Source: Paenibacillus caseinilyticus (GTDB taxonomy: Bacteria; Bacillota; Bacilli; Paenibacillales; NBRC-103111). From it: a stretch of DNA of 64,000 nt. This document shows positions 1 through 8,176 of this stretch, piece after piece (positions within the stretch are counted from its first letter, which is position 1; each line of letters starts with the position of its first letter). The notes beneath the pieces are model-generated. The model did no database searches, was not told the DNA's origin, and saw only the letters and a program-made list of their open reading frames with translations. Both the position numbers and the translations under genes were made by a program. Location of the stretch: the NCBI RefSeq assembly GCF_027533645.1, contig NZ_JAQAGY010000011.1, positions 157,091-221,090 on the forward strand, read 5' to 3'.

Positions 1-871
1 AGCTTTCTCTATCGAGCAAACCGGTGTTGTGCATATGGTTAAGCCACTTGAAATACTCTTTCTCGCCTTCCGTGCGGTAGTGATAGGTCGCTTGGTAAGT
101 TGCCGGGTCGATGTAGTATTCGCCATCTCCCGATTTGCCGGTCGTTTCGGCAGCCGGGTTCGTGACGGAGATGTACATCCGCCAATCATCCGTATTCAGG
201 GTAAGCCCGATGTTCTTGTTCCCCGCTTCATCGGTCGGGTGCTTCTCGAGATAAGACTTTATGACATTCTCGTAATCCTGGAGCGTCTTGATCGGAGGGT
301 AGCCCGCTTCCTTCACGGCGCGATGCTGCAGTTCGAATCCGCCGCCGGCGACTAAGGTCTTCCCGTCTACGGCTGAGTATGTCGGAATTACATAGATCGA
401 CGGGTCCTCGTTACTGTGGCGAAGCCGCTTCATCTGGCTGCCGAATAACTTTTTGAGATTCGGAGCATGCTTGTCGATCAGATCGGTTAAATCGAGCATC
501 GCCCCCGCCTCAACCAGTTTGTTCAGTTCCCCTTTCGGACTGATAAGGTCTGGATAATCACCGCTCGTCGCGATCAACGCGATCTTCTGTGCCGGGTCGC
601 CGACCGCGAATTCAGCATCCAGCGTGACGCCCGTCTGCCTCGTGATTTCTTTGCCGGCTTCATCCTGCATCTTCTGCCAGTTCGGATTGGGATCCGCACT
701 GAAGAAGGAGAAGGAGACCGGTGACGTATCGTTTCCTTTCGTCTTATCCGCGGTTTCCGTGCTGCCTTCCGGCTTGGTCGCCGTAGTGTCGTTGTTGCCG
801 CTGCAGCCCGCCAGCATGCCAATCGCAAGCGTCAATGCCAGGATTCGCTGCGGCATTGCCCTTTTCCCCAT
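1..871 (-). CDS. ABC sugar-binding lipoprotein, 3' end outside window
   Basis: This is the N-terminal 290 or so residues of an extracellular solute-binding protein; the frame is still open at base 1. ATG at 871 (another ATG two codons upstream at 877) is followed by a basic N-terminus, a hydrophobic stretch and a lipobox ending LAGC, then a Ser/Asn/Thr-rich linker, so the mature protein should be a membrane-anchored lipoprotein. The body has features of large Paenibacillus binding proteins, for example SGDYPDLI and an early AGAMLDLTDLIDKH segment. Such proteins feed MalF/MalG-type importers, probably encoded beyond the left edge. The ligand cannot be read from the sequence. Confidence 0.85.
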   Translation of the reverse strand, partial: MGKRAMPQRILALTLAIGMLAGCSGNNDTTATKPEGSTETADKTKGNDTSPVSFSFFSADPNPNWQKMQDEAGKEITRQTGVTLDAEFAVGDPAQKIALIATSGDYPDLISPKGELNKLVEAGAMLDLTDLIDKHAPNLKKLFGSQMKRLRHSNEDPSIYVIPTYSAVDGKTLVAGGGFELQHRAVKEAGYPPIKTLQDYENVIKSYLEKHPTDEAGNKNIGLTLNTDDWRMYISVTNPAAETTGKSGDGEYYIDPATYQATYHYRTEGEKEYFKWLNHMHNTGLLDRES

Positions 872-1040
872 TACCATCCCCCATTTATTCGTTCCATTGG
901 CCAACCGCCAAGGGTAGCGCGGTCTGCTCATCGCTTTCATCTAACATTATAGTGCAAGCCTTCAGGCTCAAACCTTGATTTTAGAGTCTTAAAATAGCAT
1001 GATTAGGACAATATCATTAACTCTGTTGGGAGGGCTCTGT

Positions 1041-1904
1041 GTGGAAAGCGTACACTTGAATTGGTTCACAAACGACACGCATTTCCAGTTTTTTATTCAG
1101 TACGGCGGGCATGAGGAAGACATGTTTTTGCATCATCATGTCGGGTTCTCCGAACTCGTCGTTGTATTGCAAGGGAACGCTACGCATATTGTGAACACCG
1201 AAGAGTCTTACATCAAGAAGGGGGACGTTTTTGTCATTGACGGTTCAACCTCTCATGCATACAAGGATCCTCATGATTTCCGAATCTGCAACATTATGTA
1301 TCATGATGAATTTCTAAGATCAGCCGGCCCTGACCTCAGAATGTCCAATGGCTATCAGGCTCTATTTGTTTTGGAACCGTTTTACCGCAACATTCAACAT
1401 TTCGAGAGCAAACTGAGGTTATCGATATCTAGTCTGGAATATGTTTCGTCCCTCGTATCCTTCATGATCGACGAGTTTACGAACAAGCTCCAGGGCTATC
1501 AGACCATGCTCCGATCCAGGTTTATGGAGCTTGTCGTCTACCTGTCGAGGCAGTATGAGAATCAGGAACAGCAAGGGATTCAAGGCAATCTGATGCATTT
1601 AGCGAATTCCATTTCCTTTATGGAAGATCACTATCTGGAGCGGATCTCGCGTGAGCAGATCGCAGCCCAGTCCAATATTTCCGTCCGACATTTGAACCGG
1701 ATTTTTCAATCCTATTACGAGACGACACCCTGTGCTTACCTCCAGCAGCTCCGTTTGGAACATGCATGTATGCTGCTTAAGACCTCAAACCTCCCTGTCT
1801 CCGAGATCTCTTATCAAAGCGGATTCAACGACAGCAACTACTTCACACGTCAGTTTACCAAGGCTTACGGCATGTCCCCTAAGGCGTTCCGGAAAATACG
1901 CTAG
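1041..1904 (+). CDS. AraC-family transcriptional regulator with cupin sensor domain
   Basis: The 287-residue protein has an N-terminal AraC-binding cupin (about residues 15-130, with HHHVGFSELV and KKGDVFVIDG) and a C-terminal pair of helix-turn-helix motifs ending in the usual SDSNYFTRQFTKAYGMSPKAFRK signature. I start it at GTG 1041 because GGGAGGG lies a few bases upstream; an ATG at 999 would add 14 residues without a ribosome site. It is divergent from the binding lipoprotein at 1-871 and upstream of the lichenase, so it probably senses a sugar and controls one or both. The direction of control is inferred. Confidence 0.9.
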   Translation: MESVHLNWFTNDTHFQFFIQYGGHEEDMFLHHHVGFSELVVVLQGNATHIVNTEESYIKKGDVFVIDGSTSHAYKDPHDFRICNIMYHDEFLRSAGPDLRMSNGYQALFVLEPFYRNIQHFESKLRLSISSLEYVSSLVSFMIDEFTNKLQGYQTMLRSRFMELVVYLSRQYENQEQQGIQGNLMHLANSISFMEDHYLERISREQIAAQSNISVRHLNRIFQSYYETTPCAYLQQLRLEHACMLLKTSNLPVSEISYQSGFNDSNYFTRQFTKAYGMSPKAFRKIR

Positions 1905-2063
1905 CTGCGCATGATTCGGCTCGATCTCATGGCACTGGAGCGGGAATTCGTTGTAGATGTAAAGTAATAGTCAACCCTTTATTCATTTCCTTGCTATATG
2001 AATGTATGTTCATTGTTCCACACAGCGATGCAGGTTATCATCTTGTTATTCATCTTAAGTAAT

Positions 2064-2077
2064 TGGTATCGCTTACA
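2064..2077. promoter_or_regulatory. cre-like catabolite response element
   Basis: Read on the minus strand the site is TGTAAGCGATACCA, which fits the TGNAARCGNWNNCA pattern bound by CcpA. It lies about 60 bp upstream of the lichenase start, suggesting glucose repression. It closely resembles the element in front of the mannanase at 60240. No binding data are available here. Confidence 0.55.
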
Positions 2078-2136
2078 TTTGATGTCCCTGATAGCATAGA
2101 GAGGTAACACAATCTCTATACTCAGGAGGTAGGTTG

Positions 2137-2850
2137 ATGAAAAAGAAGAAATGGATGGTTGCACTGGTCGGATTGATTTTATCGCTTTGTCTGGTTACAT
2201 CCGCTTCAGCAGCATGGTCGTTCTGGGAGCCGCTCACTTATCACAATTCCAGCACTTGGCAGAAGGCAGACAACTACTCCAACGGTTCTATGTTTAATTG
2301 TACTTGGAGAGCGAATAACGCCAATTTCACCAGCGGCGGACAATTGGAACTCAAGATCACAAGTCCATCCTACAACAAGTTCGATTGTGGCGAGTACCGT
2401 TCCACGAACAAATACGGCTACGGCAAATACGAAGTCAACATGAAGCCTGCCAAGAATGTGGGTATTGTCTCCTCTTTCTTCACCTATACCGGCCCGAGCG
2501 ACGGTACCCAGTGGGATGAGATCGACATCGAATTCCTTGGCAAGGACACCACCAAAGTACAGTTTAATTACTATACCAATGGTGTCGGCGGTCATGAGAA
2601 GGTCGTTGACCTCGGCTTCGATGCTTCACAAGGCTTTCATACGTACGCGTTCGATTGGCAGGCAGGCTCAATTAAGTGGTATGTAGATGGCGTGCTGAAG
2701 CACACAGCTACCTCTAACATTCCAAAGACACCGGGCAAGATCATGATGAACATTTGGAATGGCACGGGCGTGGACTCCTGGCTCGGGAGTTATAACGGAA
2801 AAACTCCTCTCTCTGCTTACTACGATTGGGTAAAGTATACAAGCAATTAA
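2137..2850 (+). CDS. bglS: Secreted endo-beta-1,3-1,4-glucanase (lichenase), GH16
   Basis: Secreted lichenase that cuts beta-1,4 bonds next to beta-1,3 bonds in lichenan and cereal beta-glucan. A signal peptide with KKKK start and a cleavage site after SASA precedes the beta-jellyroll. The GH16 active site reads DEIDIEFLG, with nucleophile and acid/base glutamates in E-I-D-I-E, followed by the family-typical [15 protein letters not shown] region. At 237 residues it has the normal Bacillus lichenase length. ATG 2137 sits 7 bp after a perfect AGGAGG (2124-2129); a TTG just upstream is too close to it. A cre-like site upstream suggests CcpA repression. It fits the beta-glucan theme of the following 16 kb. 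Confidence 0.96.
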   Translation: MKKKKWMVALVGLILSLCLVTSASAAWSFWEPLTYHNSSTWQKADNYSNGSMFNCTWRANNANFTSGGQLELKITSPSYNKFDCGEYRSTNKYGYGKYEVNMKPAKNVGIVSSFFTYTGPSDGTQWDEIDIEFLGKDTTKVQFNYYTNGVGGHEKVVDLGFDASQGFHTYAFDWQAGSIKWYVDGVLKHTATSNIPKTPGKIMMNIWNGTGVDSWLGSYNGKTPLSAYYDWVKYTSN

Positions 2851-2972
2851 TACACTCTGCCCCAGAAAAAACATCCATCATGCAGCTACCCGCTTATTGG
2901 TAAGCGCTTGCAATATCCGGTGCTGATTTTCATCTTATAGATGAAGTCTGTGCCCTGTGCTAGGCATGCTCC

Positions 2973-3011
2973 AGAAGGGGTGCCGATGATCTCATTCATC
3001 GCACCCCTTCT
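2973..3011. terminator. Bidirectional hairpin between convergent genes
   Basis: AGAAGGGGTGCCGATGA pairs with TCATCGCACCCCTTCT, a 16-bp stem with one bulged base. It lies between the lichenase (+) and the binding protein gene ending at 3020 (-). U-runs are poor on both sides, so efficiency is uncertain. Confidence 0.6.
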
Positions 3012-3019
3012 GCTTGCCT

Positions 3020-4627
3020 TTACTTCACCTCGTCATACCACTGGTTCACTTCCTCGGTGATCTGTTCGCCTCCGAGTTCTCTCCATGATTTCGCAAATTC
3101 ACGGAACGCGGCAGCCGGGAGCCGCGAATAAATGATTTGAATAAAGGTTTCCTTCTCCAACTTATGGAGCAGCTCCCCTTTCAGTCTCATCGTTTCGGTC
3201 GGGGCCCCCCGAAACATGTCTTGCTTCGAGGCGTTAGCCTGGCTCAGCAGCACCTTATGAACAGGTACATCTTCAGGTCCAACGTTCCTGTTCCATGCTT
3301 CCGGAATTCTCGCCCCGTCAAATGTCAATGTGTATGCCGCCACCCGTACATACCCGCCAGAGATATCGCTCGGTTTCGACGACTCTTGCCCCTCCGGTGT
3401 CCTCGCCCAATCATAGCCTTCGGCCAATCCGTATTTGAATTCACCGGATTGCTGTGCATAGTGATCGAACAAATAATTCTGATACGTAAAGAACAGCTCC
3501 GGATGCTTCATATCCTTGTTGATCAGCACGGATCCGTTGTTAAGCAGGCTGCCTCTGCGTGCAACCTTACCGTCCGGGCCGGAGGGTATCTTATATGCGA
3601 CGATCACCGCATCCTTGTTCCTGCTCAACATATCACCGAGCGGCCAATATTTCATCCAGATCGGTCCGGCAACGATCCCAGCCTTCCCCGAGGCGAATTG
3701 CTCGGCGGCACGCAGCTCATCGAACCATTCGGCTTCTCTGGAGATATACCCCTCCTTCATCCACTTTTGCAATAGGGCCAGAGCCGTCTCGGCTCCCGGA
3801 TCTACCGAGCCGTATTCCAGTCCGCCTCCCTCTCCGGCATTCCACTGTCCTGGAACACTGCCGAACCCTCCGAAGATCCAGTTGGCATCGGCCATCCAGC
3901 TGTTCATCCCGTTCTTGAAGCCGACCGCCAGCCCATACGTATCCTTCAGCCGATTGCCATCCGGATCCCCGGTTGAGAACGCCTTCATCACCTCAGTCAG
4001 CTCATCCATGGTTTCCGGCGCCTTGAGGTTCAACCGCTTCAGCCAGTCCTCGCGGATCCACAGCACAGGATCGGAGGAATACTCATAGTCCAGGATGGGT
4101 ATCGCATACTTCTTGCCGTTTCTCATATAGGGATACCATACCGATGGATCGGTATCCATCGCTTTCTTCCAAGACTCCGAAGCGTATCGCTCGAAGAGCT
4201 CCCCCACCTCCATGAACTGACCGGAGTCGATCAACTCGTGCACAACCTCACCTCTAACGGGAAGCACATCGGGCAAAGGCCGTCCGGCAGCAAGCTCCAA
4301 TCTTAGTTTGGTATCGAAAGAATGATTCTGATTGGGAATGGTCCACAAGTAACGGATATCGATACCAAGCCGCTCCTTCGCCCAGCGGGTGTGCACATTG
4401 TTCTCGAGCGTCTCGCCATTCTTGAACGCCATCTCCGGATTCACCGCTGCAGCGACGGTCATCACTGCCGGAGGATCATATTTGTCTTTTTGGGAGTCGA
4501 ATCTGACGATCTGACCTCCGGCCGTATCCGAAGAGCTCTGCATCGACTCCGACTCCTTCTCCCCTTCCTTGCTGCAGCTGGTGAGAAGGAACAGTGCGGT
4601 CATACCAAGTAATACAAAGCGTTTCAT
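3020..4627 (-). CDS. ABC carbohydrate-binding lipoprotein
   Basis: A 535-residue extracellular solute-binding lipoprotein. Its N-terminus MKRFVLLGMTALFLLTSC is a lipoprotein signal, followed by a Glu/Ser-rich linker. The fold matches the large oligosaccharide-binding proteins of Paenibacillus (segments such as LPDVLPVRGEV and LWIREDWLKRLNLKAPETMDEL). It is divergent from the YesM/YesN pair starting at 4745, a usual arrangement in which the two-component system controls the binding protein. No permease genes are adjacent, so it either works with permeases elsewhere or serves as the sensor partner of the kinase. Ligand not determinable by eye. Confidence 0.9.
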   Translation of the reverse strand: MKRFVLLGMTALFLLTSCSKEGEKESESMQSSSDTAGGQIVRFDSQKDKYDPPAVMTVAAAVNPEMAFKNGETLENNVHTRWAKERLGIDIRYLWTIPNQNHSFDTKLRLELAAGRPLPDVLPVRGEVVHELIDSGQFMEVGELFERYASESWKKAMDTDPSVWYPYMRNGKKYAIPILDYEYSSDPVLWIREDWLKRLNLKAPETMDELTEVMKAFSTGDPDGNRLKDTYGLAVGFKNGMNSWMADANWIFGGFGSVPGQWNAGEGGGLEYGSVDPGAETALALLQKWMKEGYISREAEWFDELRAAEQFASGKAGIVAGPIWMKYWPLGDMLSRNKDAVIVAYKIPSGPDGKVARRGSLLNNGSVLINKDMKHPELFFTYQNYLFDHYAQQSGEFKYGLAEGYDWARTPEGQESSKPSDISGGYVRVAAYTLTFDGARIPEAWNRNVGPEDVPVHKVLLSQANASKQDMFRGAPTETMRLKGELLHKLEKETFIQIIYSRLPAAAFREFAKSWRELGGEQITEEVNQWYDEVK

Positions 4628-4744
4628 TTCGTATCCACTGCCTTCAACTAAGATAAGAATCCATCACAGAATTCCTGCATTGTTACTCTTGTTCTTCAAT
4701 CTATAGTAAAATAAGTGTATTGGAATATAAAGAGGGTGTCCAGA

Positions 4745-6460
4745 TTGAAAATTCAGCCGAACCTATCGACCAAAATGATATTCGCCGTATTTATGATATT
4801 CCTCGTCATCTTCTTGCTATATCGGCATACATACTTGATCAATGTTAGCGTAGTCCGCGAGGAAATTCAGCGAAGCAACGTAAACCAGCTGGAATTCTTC
4901 CTGAGTCAAATGGAGAACCAAATCGACCAGCTGGCTATCAGCGCCTACACCCTTGAGCGCGATCCGTCGATTCAGGATTATCGCAACATCAGTCATTTGG
5001 ATCATTTGCTCGACGCCAATAAACTGAGAATCACCATTCTGGAGAAATTAACCCTGCAGAGCGCCAGCAGTTCGTGGTCCAATCAAATGCGGCTGCATTT
5101 CCCGTTAACGAGTGAAACCATCTCCACCGCGCCTTCACTTGACAGCGATTACAGGCAGGTCATGGGACAGAATCCCGGATCATGGACTTATTCCAAACAT
5201 GGGCAGCCGGAGCAGGGCGAATTTGTTTTTCTGATTGCGGCCCCCCAGCGTGGCAAGACCCCCGTCCAACATCCGAATCTCGTGATTGAGACTCGGTTTC
5301 AGGATGAGAACATTCGCAAGATGCTCGATCAGTTCAAACGTGCGGGAGGAGACCCGTTCTTGTTTCACCAGCAGAACGGGACGATCGTCAATCAAACCTC
5401 TCAAGCGGAATTCACGAACGAAGTCGCATCCAAGTTAAAGGAGCAATCCCTTTCCTCCAACGGTTCGCAACTGATCCTGATTCATGGTCAGCAGTACTTC
5501 GTCAACTATGTCCAGTCGAAATCACTCGGGTGGTATTTGGTCGACTATGTTCCGCTTGAACGGGTGCTCGCCCCGATCAAGGAAGGCCGCAATTTCTTTA
5601 TCGCGTCTACGGTGATGCTCCTGATCTTGGGGATCGTGCTGTCCGCTATGCTGTACCGGAATATCCAAAGACCCATATCCCTGTTCATCAGGGTAATGAA
5701 CAAGTTCAAGCAAGGGGACCTGACGGCTCGCGTAAGGCCTATCCGGACCTATGAATTCCGGTTGTTGTATACGGGCTTCAATGAGATGGCCGATCGGATC
5801 CAGGAGCTCATTGAGCGTGTATACTTGGAGCAAATCCGTTCCCAGGATGCCGTGATGAAGCAGCTTCAATCCCAAATCAATCCCCATTTCCTATACAACT
5901 GCCTGTTCTTTATCAAAAGCAAAGCCTCGGTCGGCGATACCGAATCGATTAAGTCGATGGCCCTCAGCTTGGGCGAATACTATCGTTACTTGACCCGTGT
6001 GGATACGTCCCAGACCACGTTAGGCCAGGAGTTGAAGCTGGTCATCCATTATCTGAACATTCAAAACCTGCGAAAGCAGCGGATCCATCATGTGATAGAA
6101 ATTCCGGACCCTCTACTGGAGCTCCAAATCCCGAAGCTGCTAATTCAGCCGCTAGTAGAAAATAGCATCATCCATGGCATCGAACCCAAAGTGGGCAGCG
6201 GGTTGATCCGTATCTGCGCGGAGCTGTCCGGAAGATGGCTGACCATTCGAATAGAGGATGACGGAGTGGGGATGGAGCCCCAGCAGCTGCAGCTGCTTCG
6301 CGACAGTCTGCTGGCCCCGGCACCGAAGTCATCGGGCTACGGATTGTGGAATGTACACCAGCGAACCCTGCTGCACTTTGGCCAAGGCTCCGGACTGCAG
6401 GTGAGCGAGTCGGCCGCAGGCGGCATCCGATTCATACTGAACATTCAAATTCAGGATTAA
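4745..6460 (+). CDS. YesM-type sensor histidine kinase
   Basis: Membrane histidine kinase of the YesM class, 571 residues. A first membrane helix (about residues 9-28), a large extracellular sensing region, a second helix (about 285-308), a HAMP segment, then the His_kinase box QINPHFLYN with the phospho-accepting His, and a HATPase domain with VENSIIHGIEP and DDGVGM. TTG 4745 is preferred as start since AGAGGG lies 8 bp upstream; GTG codons at 4715 and 4736 are possible. It forms an operon with the regulator at 6492 and should sense an extracellular oligosaccharide, perhaps via the divergent binding protein. Confidence 0.93.
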   Translation: MKIQPNLSTKMIFAVFMIFLVIFLLYRHTYLINVSVVREEIQRSNVNQLEFFLSQMENQIDQLAISAYTLERDPSIQDYRNISHLDHLLDANKLRITILEKLTLQSASSSWSNQMRLHFPLTSETISTAPSLDSDYRQVMGQNPGSWTYSKHGQPEQGEFVFLIAAPQRGKTPVQHPNLVIETRFQDENIRKMLDQFKRAGGDPFLFHQQNGTIVNQTSQAEFTNEVASKLKEQSLSSNGSQLILIHGQQYFVNYVQSKSLGWYLVDYVPLERVLAPIKEGRNFFIASTVMLLILGIVLSAMLYRNIQRPISLFIRVMNKFKQGDLTARVRPIRTYEFRLLYTGFNEMADRIQELIERVYLEQIRSQDAVMKQLQSQINPHFLYNCLFFIKSKASVGDTESIKSMALSLGEYYRYLTRVDTSQTTLGQELKLVIHYLNIQNLRKQRIHHVIEIPDPLLELQIPKLLIQPLVENSIIHGIEPKVGSGLIRICAELSGRWLTIRIEDDGVGMEPQQLQLLRDSLLAPAPKSSGYGLWNVHQRTLLHFGQGSGLQVSESAAGGIRFILNIQIQD

Positions 6461-6491
6461 CACTGACTAATAAAACTTTGGAGGAACATAT

Positions 6492-8096
6492 ATGCTTACC
6501 CTATTGCTGGTGGATGATGAATCCTACGTTGTGGAAGATTTGGCTGCAACGATACCATGGAACGAGCTGCAGGTGGAAGAGGTATTCACGGCCTCCTCGG
6601 GAGCGGAAGCATTACAAATCATGGAGCACTCCGCCATCGATATCGTGGTCACCGATATTTCCATGCCGGGGATGTCCGGCATCGAGCTGGCTGAGACGAT
6701 TCGCCTTCAATACAAGCAGACCAAATGTATTCTGCTATCCGGCTATGCGGAGTTCGACTATGCACGTAAAGCGTTATCCCACGAGGTAAGCGAATATTTG
6801 CTGAAGCCGATCAGCGACGCCGATTTTATGGCCGCAATCCGGAATGCGGCGGATCAAATTCGGGAGCAGTGGAAAGCCTTGGCTTCTTACGATCAGGCGA
6901 TCCGCACGTTCGAGGAACATCTGCCTCTTCTGAAGGACAAGCTGCTGAATGAGCTCCTTCAAGGCAGGAGCGCCCTATCCCCCTCTTTACCGGATCAGCT
7001 GGAGAAATACCGGATTCCTTTCTTCCCAGGGGCCCGGATCAGCGTCATGTTGATTCGGTTGGAGGAATTTTTTCTCAAACATGATACGGACAGCTTACTG
7101 CTGTTTGAGTATGCCATTGACAACATTGCACGGGAAACGTTCTCGGAGCAGTTCCAATTGTGGTCCTGCAAGGACATCCATGAGATGCTTGTTTATATCG
7201 TAAGTCACAAGGAAGCTTCCTTCGATTCGCCCGATATCTCGGACCATGCCTTGGAGACTTTGGCCAGCCAGCTTCAGCGAAATGTCAATATTTACCTCCG
7301 GGGAGGCATCTCGGTCGTGACGGGCAAGTGGGGCCAATTCCCAGAAGACGTTCAGGCGATTTACCAGGACTCCTTATCGGCGCTGCGCAAGAGAATCGGG
7401 AATGACAAAGGATACTTCCTCTCCCTATCGGGCGACCCGGAGCCCCTATCGGTCCAAACGATTCGATCGTTGTACGAACCGCCTACCTTGATCCATCTGT
7501 ACGAGTCAGGACGCTGGGATGCTTTCGAAGAGAAGCTGAGCTCGATATTCGGCGAGATCCGCAGCGAGTGGAATGATTCGCAGGAGCATCTCATGGAAAC
7601 CTACACCGTGCTGTCGTCCGCTTTTTATTATATTGCCCATAAGAATGGCCGGCTGCTCTCCGATATGGCAGAAGCGCCTCTTCCTCCGGAGCATCTCAGA
7701 TCCATCCAGCTCGTAGAAGAGTGGACGTTCCGCATGGTGAGCGGGATCCGTAGAGAACTGGAGTTCGAGGTCAAGCATTCCAAAAGCGCCCTCGTTCAAA
7801 CCATTCATCAGTTTGTGGAAGCCCATCTGTCTACCGTAACATTGCAGACGATCGCCGCCCAAGTCTCCCTCCACCCCGCTTATTTGTCCAAGGTGTATAA
7901 AACGGAAACCGGACAAAGCATCAGTGAGCTGATCTACAATGCCAAGATGGACAAAGCCGCTTATCTCCTCAAGAGCTGCAGTGATAAAATCTATGAAATC
8001 TCATCAAGGCTCGGGTATTCCAATGCACATTACTTTATCAAGGTGTTCAAGGAACGATACGGGGTCACCCCCCAGGAATACCGGGACCAATTCTAA
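6492..8096 (+). CDS. YesN-type response regulator, receiver plus AraC DNA-binding domain
   Basis: Partner of the kinase 31 bp upstream. The receiver domain (residues 1-120) contains the acidic DDES pocket, the phospho-accepting Asp in DIVVTDISMPGMSG and the conserved Lys in YLLKPI. A long linker domain follows, and the C-terminal hundred residues carry the AraC HTH pair ending GYSNAHYFIKVFKERYGVTPQEYRD. Length 534 residues is typical. SD GGAGG lies a few bases before ATG 6492. Expected targets are the binding lipoprotein at 3020-4627 and glycanase genes nearby; this is inferred from position. Confidence 0.94.
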   Translation: MLTLLLVDDESYVVEDLAATIPWNELQVEEVFTASSGAEALQIMEHSAIDIVVTDISMPGMSGIELAETIRLQYKQTKCILLSGYAEFDYARKALSHEVSEYLLKPISDADFMAAIRNAADQIREQWKALASYDQAIRTFEEHLPLLKDKLLNELLQGRSALSPSLPDQLEKYRIPFFPGARISVMLIRLEEFFLKHDTDSLLLFEYAIDNIARETFSEQFQLWSCKDIHEMLVYIVSHKEASFDSPDISDHALETLASQLQRNVNIYLRGGISVVTGKWGQFPEDVQAIYQDSLSALRKRIGNDKGYFLSLSGDPEPLSVQTIRSLYEPPTLIHLYESGRWDAFEEKLSSIFGEIRSEWNDSQEHLMETYTVLSSAFYYIAHKNGRLLSDMAEAPLPPEHLRSIQLVEEWTFRMVSGIRRELEFEVKHSKSALVQTIHQFVEAHLSTVTLQTIAAQVSLHPAYLSKVYKTETGQSISELIYNAKMDKAAYLLKSCSDKIYEISSRLGYSNAHYFIKVFKERYGVTPQEYRDQF

Positions 8097-8105
8097 TAGT
8101 CGATC

Positions 8106-8148
8106 ATATGCTAAAAGCCCCCCGAAACCCGGAGGGCTTTTAGCATAT
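8106..8148. terminator. Strong bidirectional terminator
   Basis: ATATGCTAAAAGCCCCCCG pairs with CGGAGGGCTTTTAGCATAT over 19 bp with a single mismatch and a short loop. It separates the response regulator (+) from the GH16 gene ending at 8177 (-). T-runs within the outer stem on both strands suit two-way termination. Confidence 0.85.
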
Positions 8149-8176
8149 TCTAATGCTTTCAATTACATGTCGGTTC

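Noticed and set aside
2899..2912. cre-like GGTAAGCGCTTGCA
   Set aside because: It lies between two convergent genes with no promoter to control; 12 of 14 consensus positions by chance is plausible.
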